From Clostridiales bacterium (GTDB taxonomy: Bacteria; Bacillota; Clostridia; TANB77; CAG-508), in the NCBI GenBank assembly GCA_003507395.1, contig DNVW01000011.1, forward strand, positions 1-15,325: 15,325 nt of DNA, written 5' to 3'. Made by a program: the position numbers and the translations under genes. A model generated the notes under the pieces. The model was given only the letters and a program-made list of their open reading frames with translations. It made no database searches and was not told the origin of the DNA. Below, one piece after another: positions 5,103 through 13,288 of this stretch (positions within the stretch are counted from its first letter, which is position 1; each line of letters opens with the position of its first letter).

Positions 5103-5991
5103 TGTATTAGGATATTTAATTGGAGAAGGTTTTAGAAACTTTTTTAAAAATAAAAAATCAACTATTGCATCTTTAATAATTATGTTTGCAACAATGTTTG
5201 TGTTTGGTATATTTTTTGTAATAGGAGAAAATGTTAACCATGTTATAGCAGAAATAGAGGCACAACAAGGAATGCAAGTTTTTATAAATAAAAATGCCTC
5301 AAAAGAACAAGAAAAAGAATTGGAAAACCAAATAAGAGAAATAGAATATGTTAACAATGTAGTATATAAGTCAAAAGAAGATGCATTAAACCAAATGAAA
5401 GTAATGTTTAAAAACACACCATATTTGGCAAAATCTTATGAAGAGGATAATCCTTTTCCAGCATCTTATGTAGTTACTCTTACAAATTTGGAAAAAAGCA
5501 AAGAGGTGCAAGAGCAAATACTTAAATTTGATAATGTACTAGAAATACAAACAAAAGATGATACAATAAATGCATTAATAAATATAGCTAATGGTGTTAG
5601 AATTGCTTCAGGAGTAATTTTAGTAATTTTAATATTTATATCTATATTTATAATATCAAATACTATAAAATTAACTGTACATGCTAGAAGAAAAGAAATA
5701 TCTATAATGAAATATGTAGGTGCAACAAATGGATTTATAAGATGGCCATTTATGGTGGAGGGTATTTTAATTGGTGTAATAGCGTCTTTTATATCAATAT
5801 TAGTTTTAGGAATTACATATAATGTAACAACAGAAAAAATAATAACCTCATTATCAGCAGCACGTGTTCATATTAATTTATTAACCTTTTCGAGTATGTT
5901 TAATTTACTAATAGTAGTTTATTTAATATTAGGAATTGGAATTGGTACAATAGGTAGTGCTATTTCAATGAAAAAGTATTTGGAGGTATAA
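5092..5991 (+). CDS. ftsX: Cell-division membrane protein FtsX
   Basis: FtsX is the membrane half of FtsEX and passes the ATPase signal to secreted hydrolases. The GTG at 5092 is chosen as start (299 residues, MKYSVLGYLIGEGFRNFF), with AAAGGTGG nine bases upstream. A longer reading from ATG 5068 overlaps ftsE further and lacks a ribosome site. Topology fits the family: a helix at about 24-46, a large extracellular loop 47-170, then three helices at about 171-193, 218-245 and 268-292. The loop is where FtsX contacts coiled-coil hydrolases in other bacteria. The C-terminal core HARRKEISIMKYVGAT (about 197-212) is the usual FtsX/MacB-family signature. The first hydrolase gene follows after six bases. 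Confidence 0.95.
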   Translation: MKYSVLGYLIGEGFRNFFKNKKSTIASLIIMFATMFVFGIFFVIGENVNHVIAEIEAQQGMQVFINKNASKEQEKELENQIREIEYVNNVVYKSKEDALNQMKVMFKNTPYLAKSYEEDNPFPASYVVTLTNLEKSKEVQEQILKFDNVLEIQTKDDTINALINIANGVRIASGVILVILIFISIFIISNTIKLTVHARRKEISIMKYVGATNGFIRWPFMVEGILIGVIASFISILVLGITYNVTTEKIITSLSAARVHINLLTFSSMFNLLIVVYLILGIGIGTIGSAISMKKYLEV

Positions 5992-5997
5992 AAATTT

Positions 5998-7140
5998 ATG
6001 AAGAGAAAAATACTATCTATTATTCTAATTATATTAATTGTTATACTTTCTGGAAATGTTTCTTTTGCTAGTAGAGAAGGAGAATTACAACAAGGTATAG
6101 AAGACAAAGAAGAAGAAATAGAACAAATAAAAACAGAGAAAAATGTTGCATTACAAGAAATACAAGATTTAACTTCAAAAATAAATCAATATGAAGAAGA
6201 AATAAATGACCTAAAATATAAAATTAATAAGTTAGAAAATTCCATAACAGAAAAACAGGTACAAATAGAAAAATTGCAAAAAGAATATGCAGAAAAGGAA
6301 AAATTATTAAGAGATAGATTAGTAGCTATATATATGGCGGGAGAAACTACATATTTAGATGTACTATTGGCTTCTGAAGATTTAACAAGCTTAATTTCTA
6401 ATTATTATTTGGTACAGCAATTAGCAGAAGCAGATAATGAATTGTTAACATCAATAGAAAATCAAGAAAAGACTATCAAAGATGCAAAAGCTCAATTAGA
6501 AACTGAAAAAACAGAAGTTAATAATGCAAAAGCAGAGATAGAATCTAAAAATAATTCATTAAAAGCTAATAAACAAGAAAAACAACTAAAAGTAAACAAA
6601 CTAAATGATGAGCAAAAAAAGATACAAAATGAAATTGATACAATGGAAGCAGAATTGAAAAAAATATATGAATCAGCATCAAATACAGATGGAGAAATAT
6701 ATTCAGGAGAGTTAAGATGGCCAGTACCAAGCTATGGAAAAGATTGGATAACTTCTCCATTTGGTTATAGATGGCATCCAATATGGGGAACATATCTGGG
6801 ACATAAAGGTGTTGATATAGGAGGAAATTATGGTACAACAATAGTTGCAGCAGAAGATGGTGTTGTTGTAGATATAAATACAGGATGTTCACATAATTAT
6901 GGAAAAAATTATTCTTGTGGATGTGGTGGAGGATATGGAAATTATGTACAAGTCAACCATAGTAATGGTCTAACAACTTTTTATGCACATTGCCAATCAG
7001 TAAAAGTAAGTGTTGGGCAACATGTAAAAAGAGGACAAGCAATTGCAGAAATGGGGTCAACTGGTTCTTCTACAGGAGCACATTTACATTTTGAAGTAAT
7101 AATAAATGGTGTGCCTAAAAATCCTATGAATTATGTGTGA
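5998..7140 (+). CDS. Secreted coiled-coil M23 murein hydrolase, copy 1 (PcsB/CwlO/EnvC-like)
   Basis: This is a predicted exported peptidoglycan endopeptidase activated by FtsEX. Residues 1-24 form a signal peptide ending near SFA. Residues 25-230 are a long Glu/Lys/Gln-rich coiled coil. A conserved segment near 103-150 (RLVAIYMAG..YLDVLLAS) is typical of this family. Residues 241-380 are an M23 (LytM) domain with a complete zinc site: H269, D273 and H364, plus H331 and H362. Unlike E. coli EnvC, it therefore looks catalytically active. An insertion at about 296-311 carries three cysteines (C297, C307, C309). The start ATG 5998 has GGAGG at 5982-5986, inside the end of ftsX. It is a near relative of the next gene. 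Confidence 0.93.
   Translation: MKRKILSIILIILIVILSGNVSFASREGELQQGIEDKEEEIEQIKTEKNVALQEIQDLTSKINQYEEEINDLKYKINKLENSITEKQVQIEKLQKEYAEKEKLLRDRLVAIYMAGETTYLDVLLASEDLTSLISNYYLVQQLAEADNELLTSIENQEKTIKDAKAQLETEKTEVNNAKAEIESKNNSLKANKQEKQLKVNKLNDEQKKIQNEIDTMEAELKKIYESASNTDGEIYSGELRWPVPSYGKDWITSPFGYRWHPIWGTYLGHKGVDIGGNYGTTIVAAEDGVVVDINTGCSHNYGKNYSCGCGGGYGNYVQVNHSNGLTTFYAHCQSVKVSVGQHVKRGQAIAEMGSTGSSTGAHLHFEVIINGVPKNPMNYV
6304..6447 (+). repeat. Block nearly identical to 7476-7619 in the next paralogue
   Basis: Codons 103-150 of hydrolase copies 1 and 2 match at about 131 of 144 bases by eye, and most of the differences are synonymous. The encoded residues are identical except L138M and E148Q. The block is far more alike than the flanking coiled coil and the M23 domains. 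This points to recent duplication followed by selection, or to gene conversion. Confidence 0.8.
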
Positions 7141-7169
7141 TTTGTAGAATATAAAAGGATGGAAAAAAT

Positions 7170-8306
7170 ATGTTAAAAAAGATATTATCTATTATTTTGA
7201 TAATAATATTAATGCAAAGCTTTTGCTTAACTACTTTGGCTAATAGTATAGATGATTTAAAACAGCAAAAAAAGGATGCAGAAGAAAAACATACAGATAT
7301 AGAAGAAAAACTCTCAACGGAGTTAGATGCAATATGTAATTTAGATGCAGAAATAGATGAATGCGAGAAAGAAATAGGAAAGTTAGAAGGAAAAATAGAA
7401 GCACTTAATAAATCTATTAAAGAAAGTGAAAATGAGATAGAAAGACTTCAAAAAGAATATATAGAAAAGGAACAATTACTAAGAGACAGATTAGTAGCTA
7501 TATATATGGCAGGAGAAACTACATATTTAGATGTACTATTAGCTTCAGAAGATTTGACAAGTTTAATTTCTAATTATTATATGGTGCAACAATTAGCAGA
7601 AGCGGATAATCAATTATTAGAGTCAATAGAAAGTGAAGAGAAAAAAATACAAGAAATTAAAACAGATTTAGAAAATGAAAAAGCAGAAATAGATGCTACA
7701 AAAAAAGAAATAGAAGTAAAAAACAATGAGTTAAAGAATAAAAGAGCAAGTAGACAAGAAAAAGCAGATAATTTGTCAGAAGAAGAGAAAAAACTAGAAC
7801 AACAAATAACTGACTATCAAGATGCAATAGACAGAATGGAAGAGGAATTGGCAAGAGCATTTGAAAATAGTGATTATCAAGGAACATATGCGGGAGGACA
7901 GATGGAATGGCCTATTCCAGGAGCATATTATATTACTTCATATGTTGGTTGGCGTTGGGGAAGAATGCATAAAGGAATTGACATAGGAGCAGATGAATAT
8001 ACTCCAGTAATTGCAGCTGAAGCTGGAGAAGTTATTATATGTACATATGATACTGGAGGATATGGATATTATATAGCAATTAATCATGGAAATGGATATA
8101 TAACGTTATATGGACATTTAAATGAACAGTTAGTAAGTGTTGGACAAAGGGTATCAAGAGGACAAAGAATAGCACTTTCTGGAAATACGGGAGGCTCAAC
8201 AGGACCACATCTTCATTTTGAAGTAAGGTATTTAAGCTCTGGAAGAGCAGATGCTTGGAACTTTTTCTACAATGCGGAAGTAAAGAACCCATTGGATTTT
8301 GTATAA
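7170..8306 (+). CDS. Secreted coiled-coil M23 murein hydrolase, copy 2
   Basis: This second paralogue, 378 residues, starts 29 bases after copy 1. The signal peptide (1-24, ending TTLA) and the segment at 95-150 are close to copy 1. Residues 25-232 are coiled coil and include cysteines at 56 and 65. The M23 domain (about 245-378) has H267, D271, H316, H347 and H349, a full zinc and catalytic set. It lacks the cysteine insertion of copy 1 and instead has an extra stretch after the PHLHFEVRY motif (about 354-370), with SSGRADAWNFFYN. ATG 7170 follows an AAAGGAT site. No terminator separates it from copy 1, so it most likely shares the ftsEX transcript. Substrate differences from copy 1 are likely but unproven. 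Confidence 0.93.
   Translation: MLKKILSIILIIILMQSFCLTTLANSIDDLKQQKKDAEEKHTDIEEKLSTELDAICNLDAEIDECEKEIGKLEGKIEALNKSIKESENEIERLQKEYIEKEQLLRDRLVAIYMAGETTYLDVLLASEDLTSLISNYYMVQQLAEADNQLLESIESEEKKIQEIKTDLENEKAEIDATKKEIEVKNNELKNKRASRQEKADNLSEEEKKLEQQITDYQDAIDRMEEELARAFENSDYQGTYAGGQMEWPIPGAYYITSYVGWRWGRMHKGIDIGADEYTPVIAAEAGEVIICTYDTGGYGYYIAINHGNGYITLYGHLNEQLVSVGQRVSRGQRIALSGNTGGSTGPHLHFEVRYLSSGRADAWNFFYNAEVKNPLDFV
7476..7619 (+). repeat. Partner of the duplicated block at 6304-6447
   Basis: It encodes residues 103-150 of hydrolase copy 2 at exactly the same codon positions as in copy 1. See the entry at 6304-6447. Confidence 0.8.
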
Positions 8307-8320
8307 TAATATGGTATAAT
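8292..8320 (+). promoter_or_regulatory. Internal promoter for the third hydrolase gene
   Basis: TTGGAT (8292-8297, in the last codons of copy 2) and a perfect TATAAT (8315-8320) are 17 bases apart. Transcription would start near 8327, at the foot of a perfect hairpin. The third copy can thus be expressed separately from ftsEX. Confidence 0.6.
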
Positions 8321-8328
8321 AATTATAA

Positions 8329-8351
8329 GGGTCAGTTAAAGACACTGACCC
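8329..8351 (+). other. Perfect 8-bp hairpin at the 5' end of the copy-3 transcript
   Basis: GGGTCAGT (8329-8336) pairs with ACTGACCC (8344-8351) around a 7-base loop. No T tract follows, so it is a poor terminator. Placed at the predicted transcript start, it could act as a 5' mRNA stabiliser or as a processing site between copies 2 and 3. Confidence 0.6.
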
Positions 8352-8395
8352 AATTAAATTATATATATTTACAAAATTTATAAGGAGGAAGTGAA

Positions 8396-9559
8396 ATGAA
8401 AGAAACTTTAAGAAAAATACTAATAATTATTAGCATTTTAATATTATGTACAACATTGTCAACTGGAAGCATAGCTACAGATATTTCTGATTTGGACAAG
8501 CAAAAAAAAGAAGTTTCTGAAGAATTAAACAAAAAGAATAAACAACTTGAATATGTAAATGAAGAATTAACAACTGCACTCCTAGAAATACAAAAGTTAG
8601 ATGATGAGATTCTACAATATGAAACTGACTTAAACAAGTATGAAACACAATTAAGTAAATTGCAAACTTCAATAGATGAAGCCATAGAAAAAATAGATTT
8701 AGTACAAGAAGACTATCAAACCAGAGAAGAAATATTAAGAGAAAGACTAGTAGAAATGTATAAAGCAGGAGATGTTACTTATTTAGAAGTATTACTATCT
8801 TCAAAAAGCCTAACAGAGTTTATATCTTCATATTTTTTAATGAGGCAATTAGTAGAATATGACAATAAACTTATAGAACAAGTTGAACGAGAAAAAAATG
8901 ATTTGGAATATACTAAGGCAAAGCTGGAAAAGGAGCAAAAAGAGGTTAAAACGATAAAAGCAAAAAAGGAGCAAACAACAATAATATTGAACAATAAAAA
9001 AACTTTGCAAAAAGCACATGTGAATAAACTATCAGAAGAGGAAAAGAAATTACAAAAAGAAATAATAGAGTATAAAAAAGAGGTTTATAGAATACAAAGT
9101 TTAATATCACAAGTCTCAGGTGAACCAAATTTGCAAATTCAATATACAGGTGGAGACATGATATGGCCGGTAGCAAAAGAAGGTACAGCAATAACTTCAT
9201 ATTATGAACAAAGAGAGCACCCTATTACTGGAATTATACATTATCATTCTGGAATAGATATAGGGAATGCATATTTTGGAACACCAGTTGTAGCTGCACT
9301 AGATGGATATGTATCATATGCAGGATGGCTTGGGGGATATGGAAATTGTGTAATAATTAATCATGGAAATGGAGTTTCGACACTATATGGTCATGGACAA
9401 GCAATATTAACAACATTGCATAAAGAAGTAAAACAAGGAGAATTAATTATGGAGGTAGGATCAACTGGAAATTCAACTGGTCCACATCTACATTTTGAAA
9501 TAAGAATAAATGGTTACACAGTTAACCCACTTTTATATGTAAATGAACCTACTGAATAA
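8396..9559 (+). CDS. Secreted coiled-coil M23 murein hydrolase, copy 3
   Basis: This third and most divergent paralogue has 387 residues. The signal peptide is 1-27 (ending GSIA), the coiled coil about 30-240, and the M23 domain about 253-387. The zinc and catalytic residues are complete: H284, D288, H333, H364 and H366. The family segment near 115-160 reads RERLVEMYKAG..YLEVLLSS, related to but clearly different from copies 1 and 2. ATG 8396 has a strong AGGAGG site. It has its own promoter and a long terminator downstream, so it may respond to different conditions. Its position behind ftsEX suggests control by the same complex, but a different partner is possible. Confidence 0.93.
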   Translation: MKETLRKILIIISILILCTTLSTGSIATDISDLDKQKKEVSEELNKKNKQLEYVNEELTTALLEIQKLDDEILQYETDLNKYETQLSKLQTSIDEAIEKIDLVQEDYQTREEILRERLVEMYKAGDVTYLEVLLSSKSLTEFISSYFLMRQLVEYDNKLIEQVEREKNDLEYTKAKLEKEQKEVKTIKAKKEQTTIILNNKKTLQKAHVNKLSEEEKKLQKEIIEYKKEVYRIQSLISQVSGEPNLQIQYTGGDMIWPVAKEGTAITSYYEQREHPITGIIHYHSGIDIGNAYFGTPVVAALDGYVSYAGWLGGYGNCVIINHGNGVSTLYGHGQAILTTLHKEVKQGELIMEVGSTGNSTGPHLHFEIRINGYTVNPLLYVNEPTE

Positions 9560-9562
9560 AGA

Positions 9563-9610
9563 AAAATTATAGAAGTCAGTTAACAATATTTGACTTCTAT
9601 AATTTTTTTT
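9563..9610 (+). terminator. Long-stem terminator after the hydrolase cluster
   Basis: AAAATTATAGAAGTCA (9563-9578) pairs perfectly with TGACTTCTATAATTTT (9591-9606), and a run of T extends to 9610. The 16-bp stem is unusually long and separates the hydrolase cluster from the protease gene. Confidence 0.92.
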
Positions 9611-9653
9611 ATAGAGTATAATATAAAGAGAAACTTAGGGAGGAAAGCAAAAA

Positions 9654-10865
9654 ATGGAAGAGGAAAAAAAAGAGAGAATTTATAAATCTCTAATGTTAAT
9701 TTTAATAACTGTAATAATTACATTTATATTAACAAGCATGATGGTATATAAGGCAATGACAAAAGATGGATTTAAATATGTAACTACAGCAGATGGGCAA
9801 ACAATAGGTTTAGATGCTACACTTGCTAGTTTTAGAAAAGTCCTAGAAAAAGAGTATTTAGGAGAAATTGACGATAATGAATTGATAGAGGGAGCAATTA
9901 AAGGGTATATAGCGGGTTTGAATGATCCATATACAGAATATTATACAAAAGAAGAAATGAAAAAATTAATGGATACTACAAATGGAAACTATGTAGGAAT
10001 CGGAATATATATGTTATTAGATAAAGAAAAAAATGCAATAGTTATCATAAAACCAATGGAGGGGTCTCCAGCAGAAAAAGCAGGATTATTACCAGGAGAT
10101 GTTATCTCTAAAGTTGATGGAGAACCTTATACTTTAGAGACAATAACAGCAATATCTGATAAAATAAAAGGAAAAGCAGGTACTAAAGTTAAACTTGAAA
10201 TTTGCAGAGGAGAAACAGAAACATTTGAAGTTGAAGTAGAAAGACAAAAAATATTAATAAGTCATATAAAAACAGAAGTATTAGAAAATAATATTGGATA
10301 TATTTATATATCTGATTTTGATGGTGGATGTGCAGATGAATTTACAGAGAAATACAAAGAATTAGAAAAGCAGGGTATAAAAAAATTAATAATTGATATT
10401 AGAAATAATGGTGGCGGGATTGTTGATGAAGCGATAGATATATTAAAACTAATTACTAATAAAGGAGACAAATTATTAATAACAAAGGATAAAAAAGAAA
10501 ATGAAAAAATAACTAAGAATGACAAAAATCCAATAATAGAAATGCCAATAGTTGTTTTAACAAATTCTTATTCGGCAAGTGCTTCAGAAATATTGACAGG
10601 AGCATTGAAAGATAACGAAAAGGCTACAATAGTAGGTACTACTACTTATGGAAAAGGTGTAATACAAACTATACATCAATTAACAGATGGAAGTGGATTG
10701 AAAATAACAACAAATGAATATTATACACCAAACTATAACAAAATAAACAAAATTGGAATTGAGCCTAATATAGAAGTAGAACTACCTAAAGAATATGAGA
10801 ATGCCCTAGTAATTCCAAAAGATAAAGATACACAACTACAAAAGGCAATAGAATTATTAAAATAA
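9654..10865 (+). CDS. Carboxy-terminal processing protease, S41 family (CtpA/CtpB-like)
   Basis: This membrane-anchored serine protease has its catalytic part outside the cytoplasm. Family members trim exported proteins; in B. subtilis CtpB cuts a sporulation factor. Residues 1-10 are charged, 12-33 form a membrane anchor, about 110-200 form a PDZ domain (SPAEKAGLLPGDVISKVDG), and about 205-380 form the S41 core. The nucleophile is S309 in NSYSASASE, and the general base is K334 in YGKGVIQ, 25 residues later, the spacing of known CTPs. The length of 403 residues is normal. ATG 9654 has GGGAGG upstream. A TATAAT at 9617-9622 may be its -10 box, but no well-spaced -35 was found. In clostridia such proteases often sit beside ftsEX and its hydrolase; whether it processes those hydrolases is unknown. 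Confidence 0.94.
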   Translation: MEEEKKERIYKSLMLILITVIITFILTSMMVYKAMTKDGFKYVTTADGQTIGLDATLASFRKVLEKEYLGEIDDNELIEGAIKGYIAGLNDPYTEYYTKEEMKKLMDTTNGNYVGIGIYMLLDKEKNAIVIIKPMEGSPAEKAGLLPGDVISKVDGEPYTLETITAISDKIKGKAGTKVKLEICRGETETFEVEVERQKILISHIKTEVLENNIGYIYISDFDGGCADEFTEKYKELEKQGIKKLIIDIRNNGGGIVDEAIDILKLITNKGDKLLITKDKKENEKITKNDKNPIIEMPIVVLTNSYSASASEILTGALKDNEKATIVGTTTYGKGVIQTIHQLTDGSGLKITTNEYYTPNYNKINKIGIEPNIEVELPKEYENALVIPKDKDTQLQKAIELLK

Positions 10866-10894
10866 ATAGATAAGGATTTTGCCTTATCTATTTT
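10865..10894. terminator. Two-way terminator between the protease gene and sspH
   Basis: AATAGATAAGG (10865-10875) pairs with CCTTATCTATT (10882-10892). Short T-rich tails lie on both strands, so it can serve both converging genes. Confidence 0.75.
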
Positions 10895-10907
10895 ATGGTT
10901 ATATTAA

Positions 10908-11078
10908 TTATTCATACAAATCTTTTAAATATACGTCTTTTTCATCTGGTCCATCAATAAAACCAACTTTTGCAATATTATTATTTTCAACTTCTTGTAT
11001 CCAAACAGGACGGTTATCATAAAAAACGTCATATTTCTCTTTGCTTTTTAAAATTTCATAAACTCTTTTTTTATTCAT
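10908..11078 (-). CDS. sspH: H-type small acid-soluble spore protein
   Basis: This short minus-strand gene encodes 56 residues. The protein begins MNKKRVYEILKS and contains VFYDNRPVWIQEV followed by a basic-to-acidic tail ending KDLYE. The order matches H-type SASPs: an (K/R)R-xx-EIL start, a YN/DxxPVWIQxV core and a closing DLYE. These are minor proteins packed into the spore core, where they help protect its contents; they are unlike the DNA-coating alpha/beta SASPs. The ATG at 11078 is preceded by GGTGGTGAT. A forespore-type promoter lies about 35 bases upstream. It is the only protein gene on the minus strand in this window and converges on the protease gene. I am fairly sure of the family by motif, but this was not checked by search. 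Confidence 0.82.
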   Translation of the reverse strand: MNKKRVYEILKSKEKYDVFYDNRPVWIQEVENNNIAKVGFIDGPDEKDVYLKDLYE

Positions 11079-11111
11079 AAAATCACCACCAAAACAAAAA
11101 TATATATATTT

Positions 11112-11140
11112 TAATATATACAGTTAACAAAAAAATATAC
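11112..11140 (-). promoter_or_regulatory. Forespore (sigma-G/sigma-F type) promoter of sspH
   Basis: On the minus strand GTATA (11140-11136) fits the sigma-G -35 (gHATR). Seventeen bases later TATATTA (11118-11112) fits the -10 (CATWHTA) at six of seven positions. The start would be about 11105. The region is AT-rich, so a chance match is possible, but it agrees with the gene's function. Confidence 0.5.
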
Positions 11141-11170
11141 AAACTTAATTGATAAATTTTCCAAAATAGG

Positions 11171-11199
11171 TTGATATTTTTATTGATTTAATATAAAAT
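11171..11199 (+). promoter_or_regulatory. Promoter of the HD-secD-secF operon
   Basis: TTGATA (11171-11176) and TAAAAT (11194-11199) are 17 bases apart. The start would be about 11206, just before the GGAGG ribosome site. Confidence 0.65.
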
Positions 11200-11220
11200 C
11201 TTACAGTAAAGGAGGGAACA

Positions 11221-11880
11221 ATGATAACACTACAAGATGTAAAAAACAACAAGGAAATAGAAGCCTTTATTAAAAGTGGACAAAAGCAGTTAGATGCATT
11301 AGGATACACTGAACATTCAACAAGGCATATAAATATTGTATCTAAGAGGGCAGGAGATTTACTAGAAGTATTAGGTTATCCAAAAGAGCGAATTGAACTT
11401 GCTAGAATAGCAGGATATATGCATGACATAGGGAATTGTATAAATAGAATTGATCATGCACATTCAGGAGCAATATTAGCATATGAAGTATTAAAAAATA
11501 TGGATATGCCAATAGAAGATAGAACAGAAATAATGACTGCAATTGGAAATCATGACGAAAAAACAGGAAATGCAGTTAGTGATATATCAGCAGCATTAAT
11601 ATTAGCAGATAAATCTGATGTGCATAGAGATAGAGTTACAAATAATAATATATCAATGTTTGGAATACATCATAGAGTAAATTATGCAGTTACAGATTCA
11701 AAATTTATTATTAATAAAGAAGAAAGAAAAGTCACATTAGATCTAACCATAGATACTAAGATATCTCCTGTATTAGATTATTTTGAAATATTTATGGAAA
11801 GAACAATGATGAGCAAACATGCTGCAAAGTTTTTAAATATCTGGTTTGAATTAATAATTAATGATACAAGATTATTATAA
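11221..11880 (+). CDS. HD-domain phosphohydrolase of unknown substrate
   Basis: This is a soluble 219-residue protein with an HD domain in the first two thirds. Visible metal-site residues are H36 (TRH), H68-D69 in GYMHDIGN, H79/H81, H111-D112 in GNHDE, and D130 in LADKSD. HD proteins remove phosphates from nucleotides or second messengers using metal ions; the substrate cannot be told from sequence. Residues 155-219 form an extra C-terminal region of mixed strands and helices with no motif I recognise. ATG 11221 follows AAAGGAGGG. It is the first gene of an operon with secD 21 bases downstream, an arrangement I recall in other Clostridia; a functional link to secretion is not established. 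Confidence 0.9.
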   Translation: MITLQDVKNNKEIEAFIKSGQKQLDALGYTEHSTRHINIVSKRAGDLLEVLGYPKERIELARIAGYMHDIGNCINRIDHAHSGAILAYEVLKNMDMPIEDRTEIMTAIGNHDEKTGNAVSDISAALILADKSDVHRDRVTNNNISMFGIHHRVNYAVTDSKFIINKEERKVTLDLTIDTKISPVLDYFEIFMERTMMSKHAAKFLNIWFELIINDTRLL

Positions 11881-11901
11881 AAAGAAAGGTGAAAGATTAA
11901 G

Positions 11902-13266
11902 ATGAAATTTGAACAAAAACTTAAAATTATTGTATTAATACTAATTATAGTATTAGTTAGCCTAATGTCATTTGGAGGATTATTTATACAAAACAATGGA
12001 AAAATGGTAAATTTACTTCCAAATTATATTAAAGGAATGGATTTAAAAGGTTATAGATATATAACTTTAGAAGTAGCCGAAGATGAAGAGCATAATCATG
12101 ATAATGAAGAAGAAAAAGTAGAAGAGTCTGCTCAAACTGCAGAACAGCAAACAGAAGTAGATGTAAAAAAAGACTTTATAAATGCTAAAAAGATAATTGA
12201 AAAAAGACTAAAAGAAATGAATGTAGCTCAATATACAGTAGCACAAGATGAACAAACAGGACGTATTATTATAAATATGGTAGAAGATACTGCAACAGAT
12301 ACAGTGATTCAATATTTATATGCAACAGGAAACTTAACAATAGAAGATCCGGAAGGTAATGTATTGTTAGATAGTTCACAAATTAAACAAGTTAAAACAA
12401 TGTATGCAAATACTAACAATGGAACAAGCATATATTTAAATATAGAATTTAATAAAGAAGGAAAAGAAATATTAAGAAATATAAGCAACGAATATAGAAT
12501 ACCTGAAAATACAGAAGAAGATACAGAAGAAAAAGCAACTGAAAATGTAGAAGAAAATACAGAAGAAAGCAAAGAAGTTACAATAAAAATAGACGGAGCA
12601 AAAGTGCTTTCTACTCAATTTGAAAAAGAAATAACAAATGGTTCAATACAACTATCTGTAGGAGGGGCAACAACTTCGCAAGCAGAATTACAAACATATG
12701 CAAAAGAAGCAGGATATGTAGAGAAAATATTAAACAATGGTGCATTGCCTGTGGAATACGAGGTAACAGCCAATAGATATGTTAAATCTAATATAACAGC
12801 AGATACATATTCTATAGGAATAATAGTTTTAACAGTTATAGTATTAGGAGCAATGATATATTTAATAGTAAGATACAAAAAGAACGGATTATTGAGCTCT
12901 ATAGCATATATAGGATATATAGCAGTATTACTACTTGTTATAAGATATACAAATGTTATTATAACAATAGAAGGCATATTTGGACTAATTATATCACTTG
13001 CAATAAATTATATAATTAATATTTATATATTAAACTATATAAATAAAGCGACAGATAAAGAAGAAGTAGAAACAAACTTTAATAGAGGCTTTGTAAAAAT
13101 TTCAATTGCACTAATTCCAGTTTTGATATTATCTGTAATATTAATTTTAACAAGTTGGTTACAAATTTATAGTTTTGCTATGATAATATTCTGGGGATTA
13201 GCTATTGCAATAATATGGAATATAATTTTAACAAAAACTTTAATACTAAACTCTATAAAAGAATAA
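11902..13266 (+). CDS. secD: Divergent SecD-like protein-export membrane subunit
   Basis: SecD pairs with SecF to pull exported proteins across the membrane using proton motive force. This 454-residue protein keeps the family layout: a helix at about 8-29, a large outer domain, then five helices from about 302 to 449. Degenerate family motifs are still readable: GMDLKGYRY (for GLDLxGG), and GALPVEYEV, followed by NITADTYS where VGPxLGxDS is expected. In the fourth helix the usual GMAVDANV is replaced by SLAINYII, and the later DANxTT motif is also gone, so the proton-relay acids are missing. Two acidic insertions (about 58-86 with HNHD, and 201-225) are unusual. ATG 11902 follows AAAGGTGA. 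SecF lies next door, which supports the call. Confidence 0.87.
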   Translation: MKFEQKLKIIVLILIIVLVSLMSFGGLFIQNNGKMVNLLPNYIKGMDLKGYRYITLEVAEDEEHNHDNEEEKVEESAQTAEQQTEVDVKKDFINAKKIIEKRLKEMNVAQYTVAQDEQTGRIIINMVEDTATDTVIQYLYATGNLTIEDPEGNVLLDSSQIKQVKTMYANTNNGTSIYLNIEFNKEGKEILRNISNEYRIPENTEEDTEEKATENVEENTEESKEVTIKIDGAKVLSTQFEKEITNGSIQLSVGGATTSQAELQTYAKEAGYVEKILNNGALPVEYEVTANRYVKSNITADTYSIGIIVLTVIVLGAMIYLIVRYKKNGLLSSIAYIGYIAVLLLVIRYTNVIITIEGIFGLIISLAINYIINIYILNYINKATDKEEVETNFNRGFVKISIALIPVLILSVILILTSWLQIYSFAMIIFWGLAIAIIWNIILTKTLILNSIKE

Positions 13267-13288
13267 AGAAAAGGGAAGAGTGATAAAA

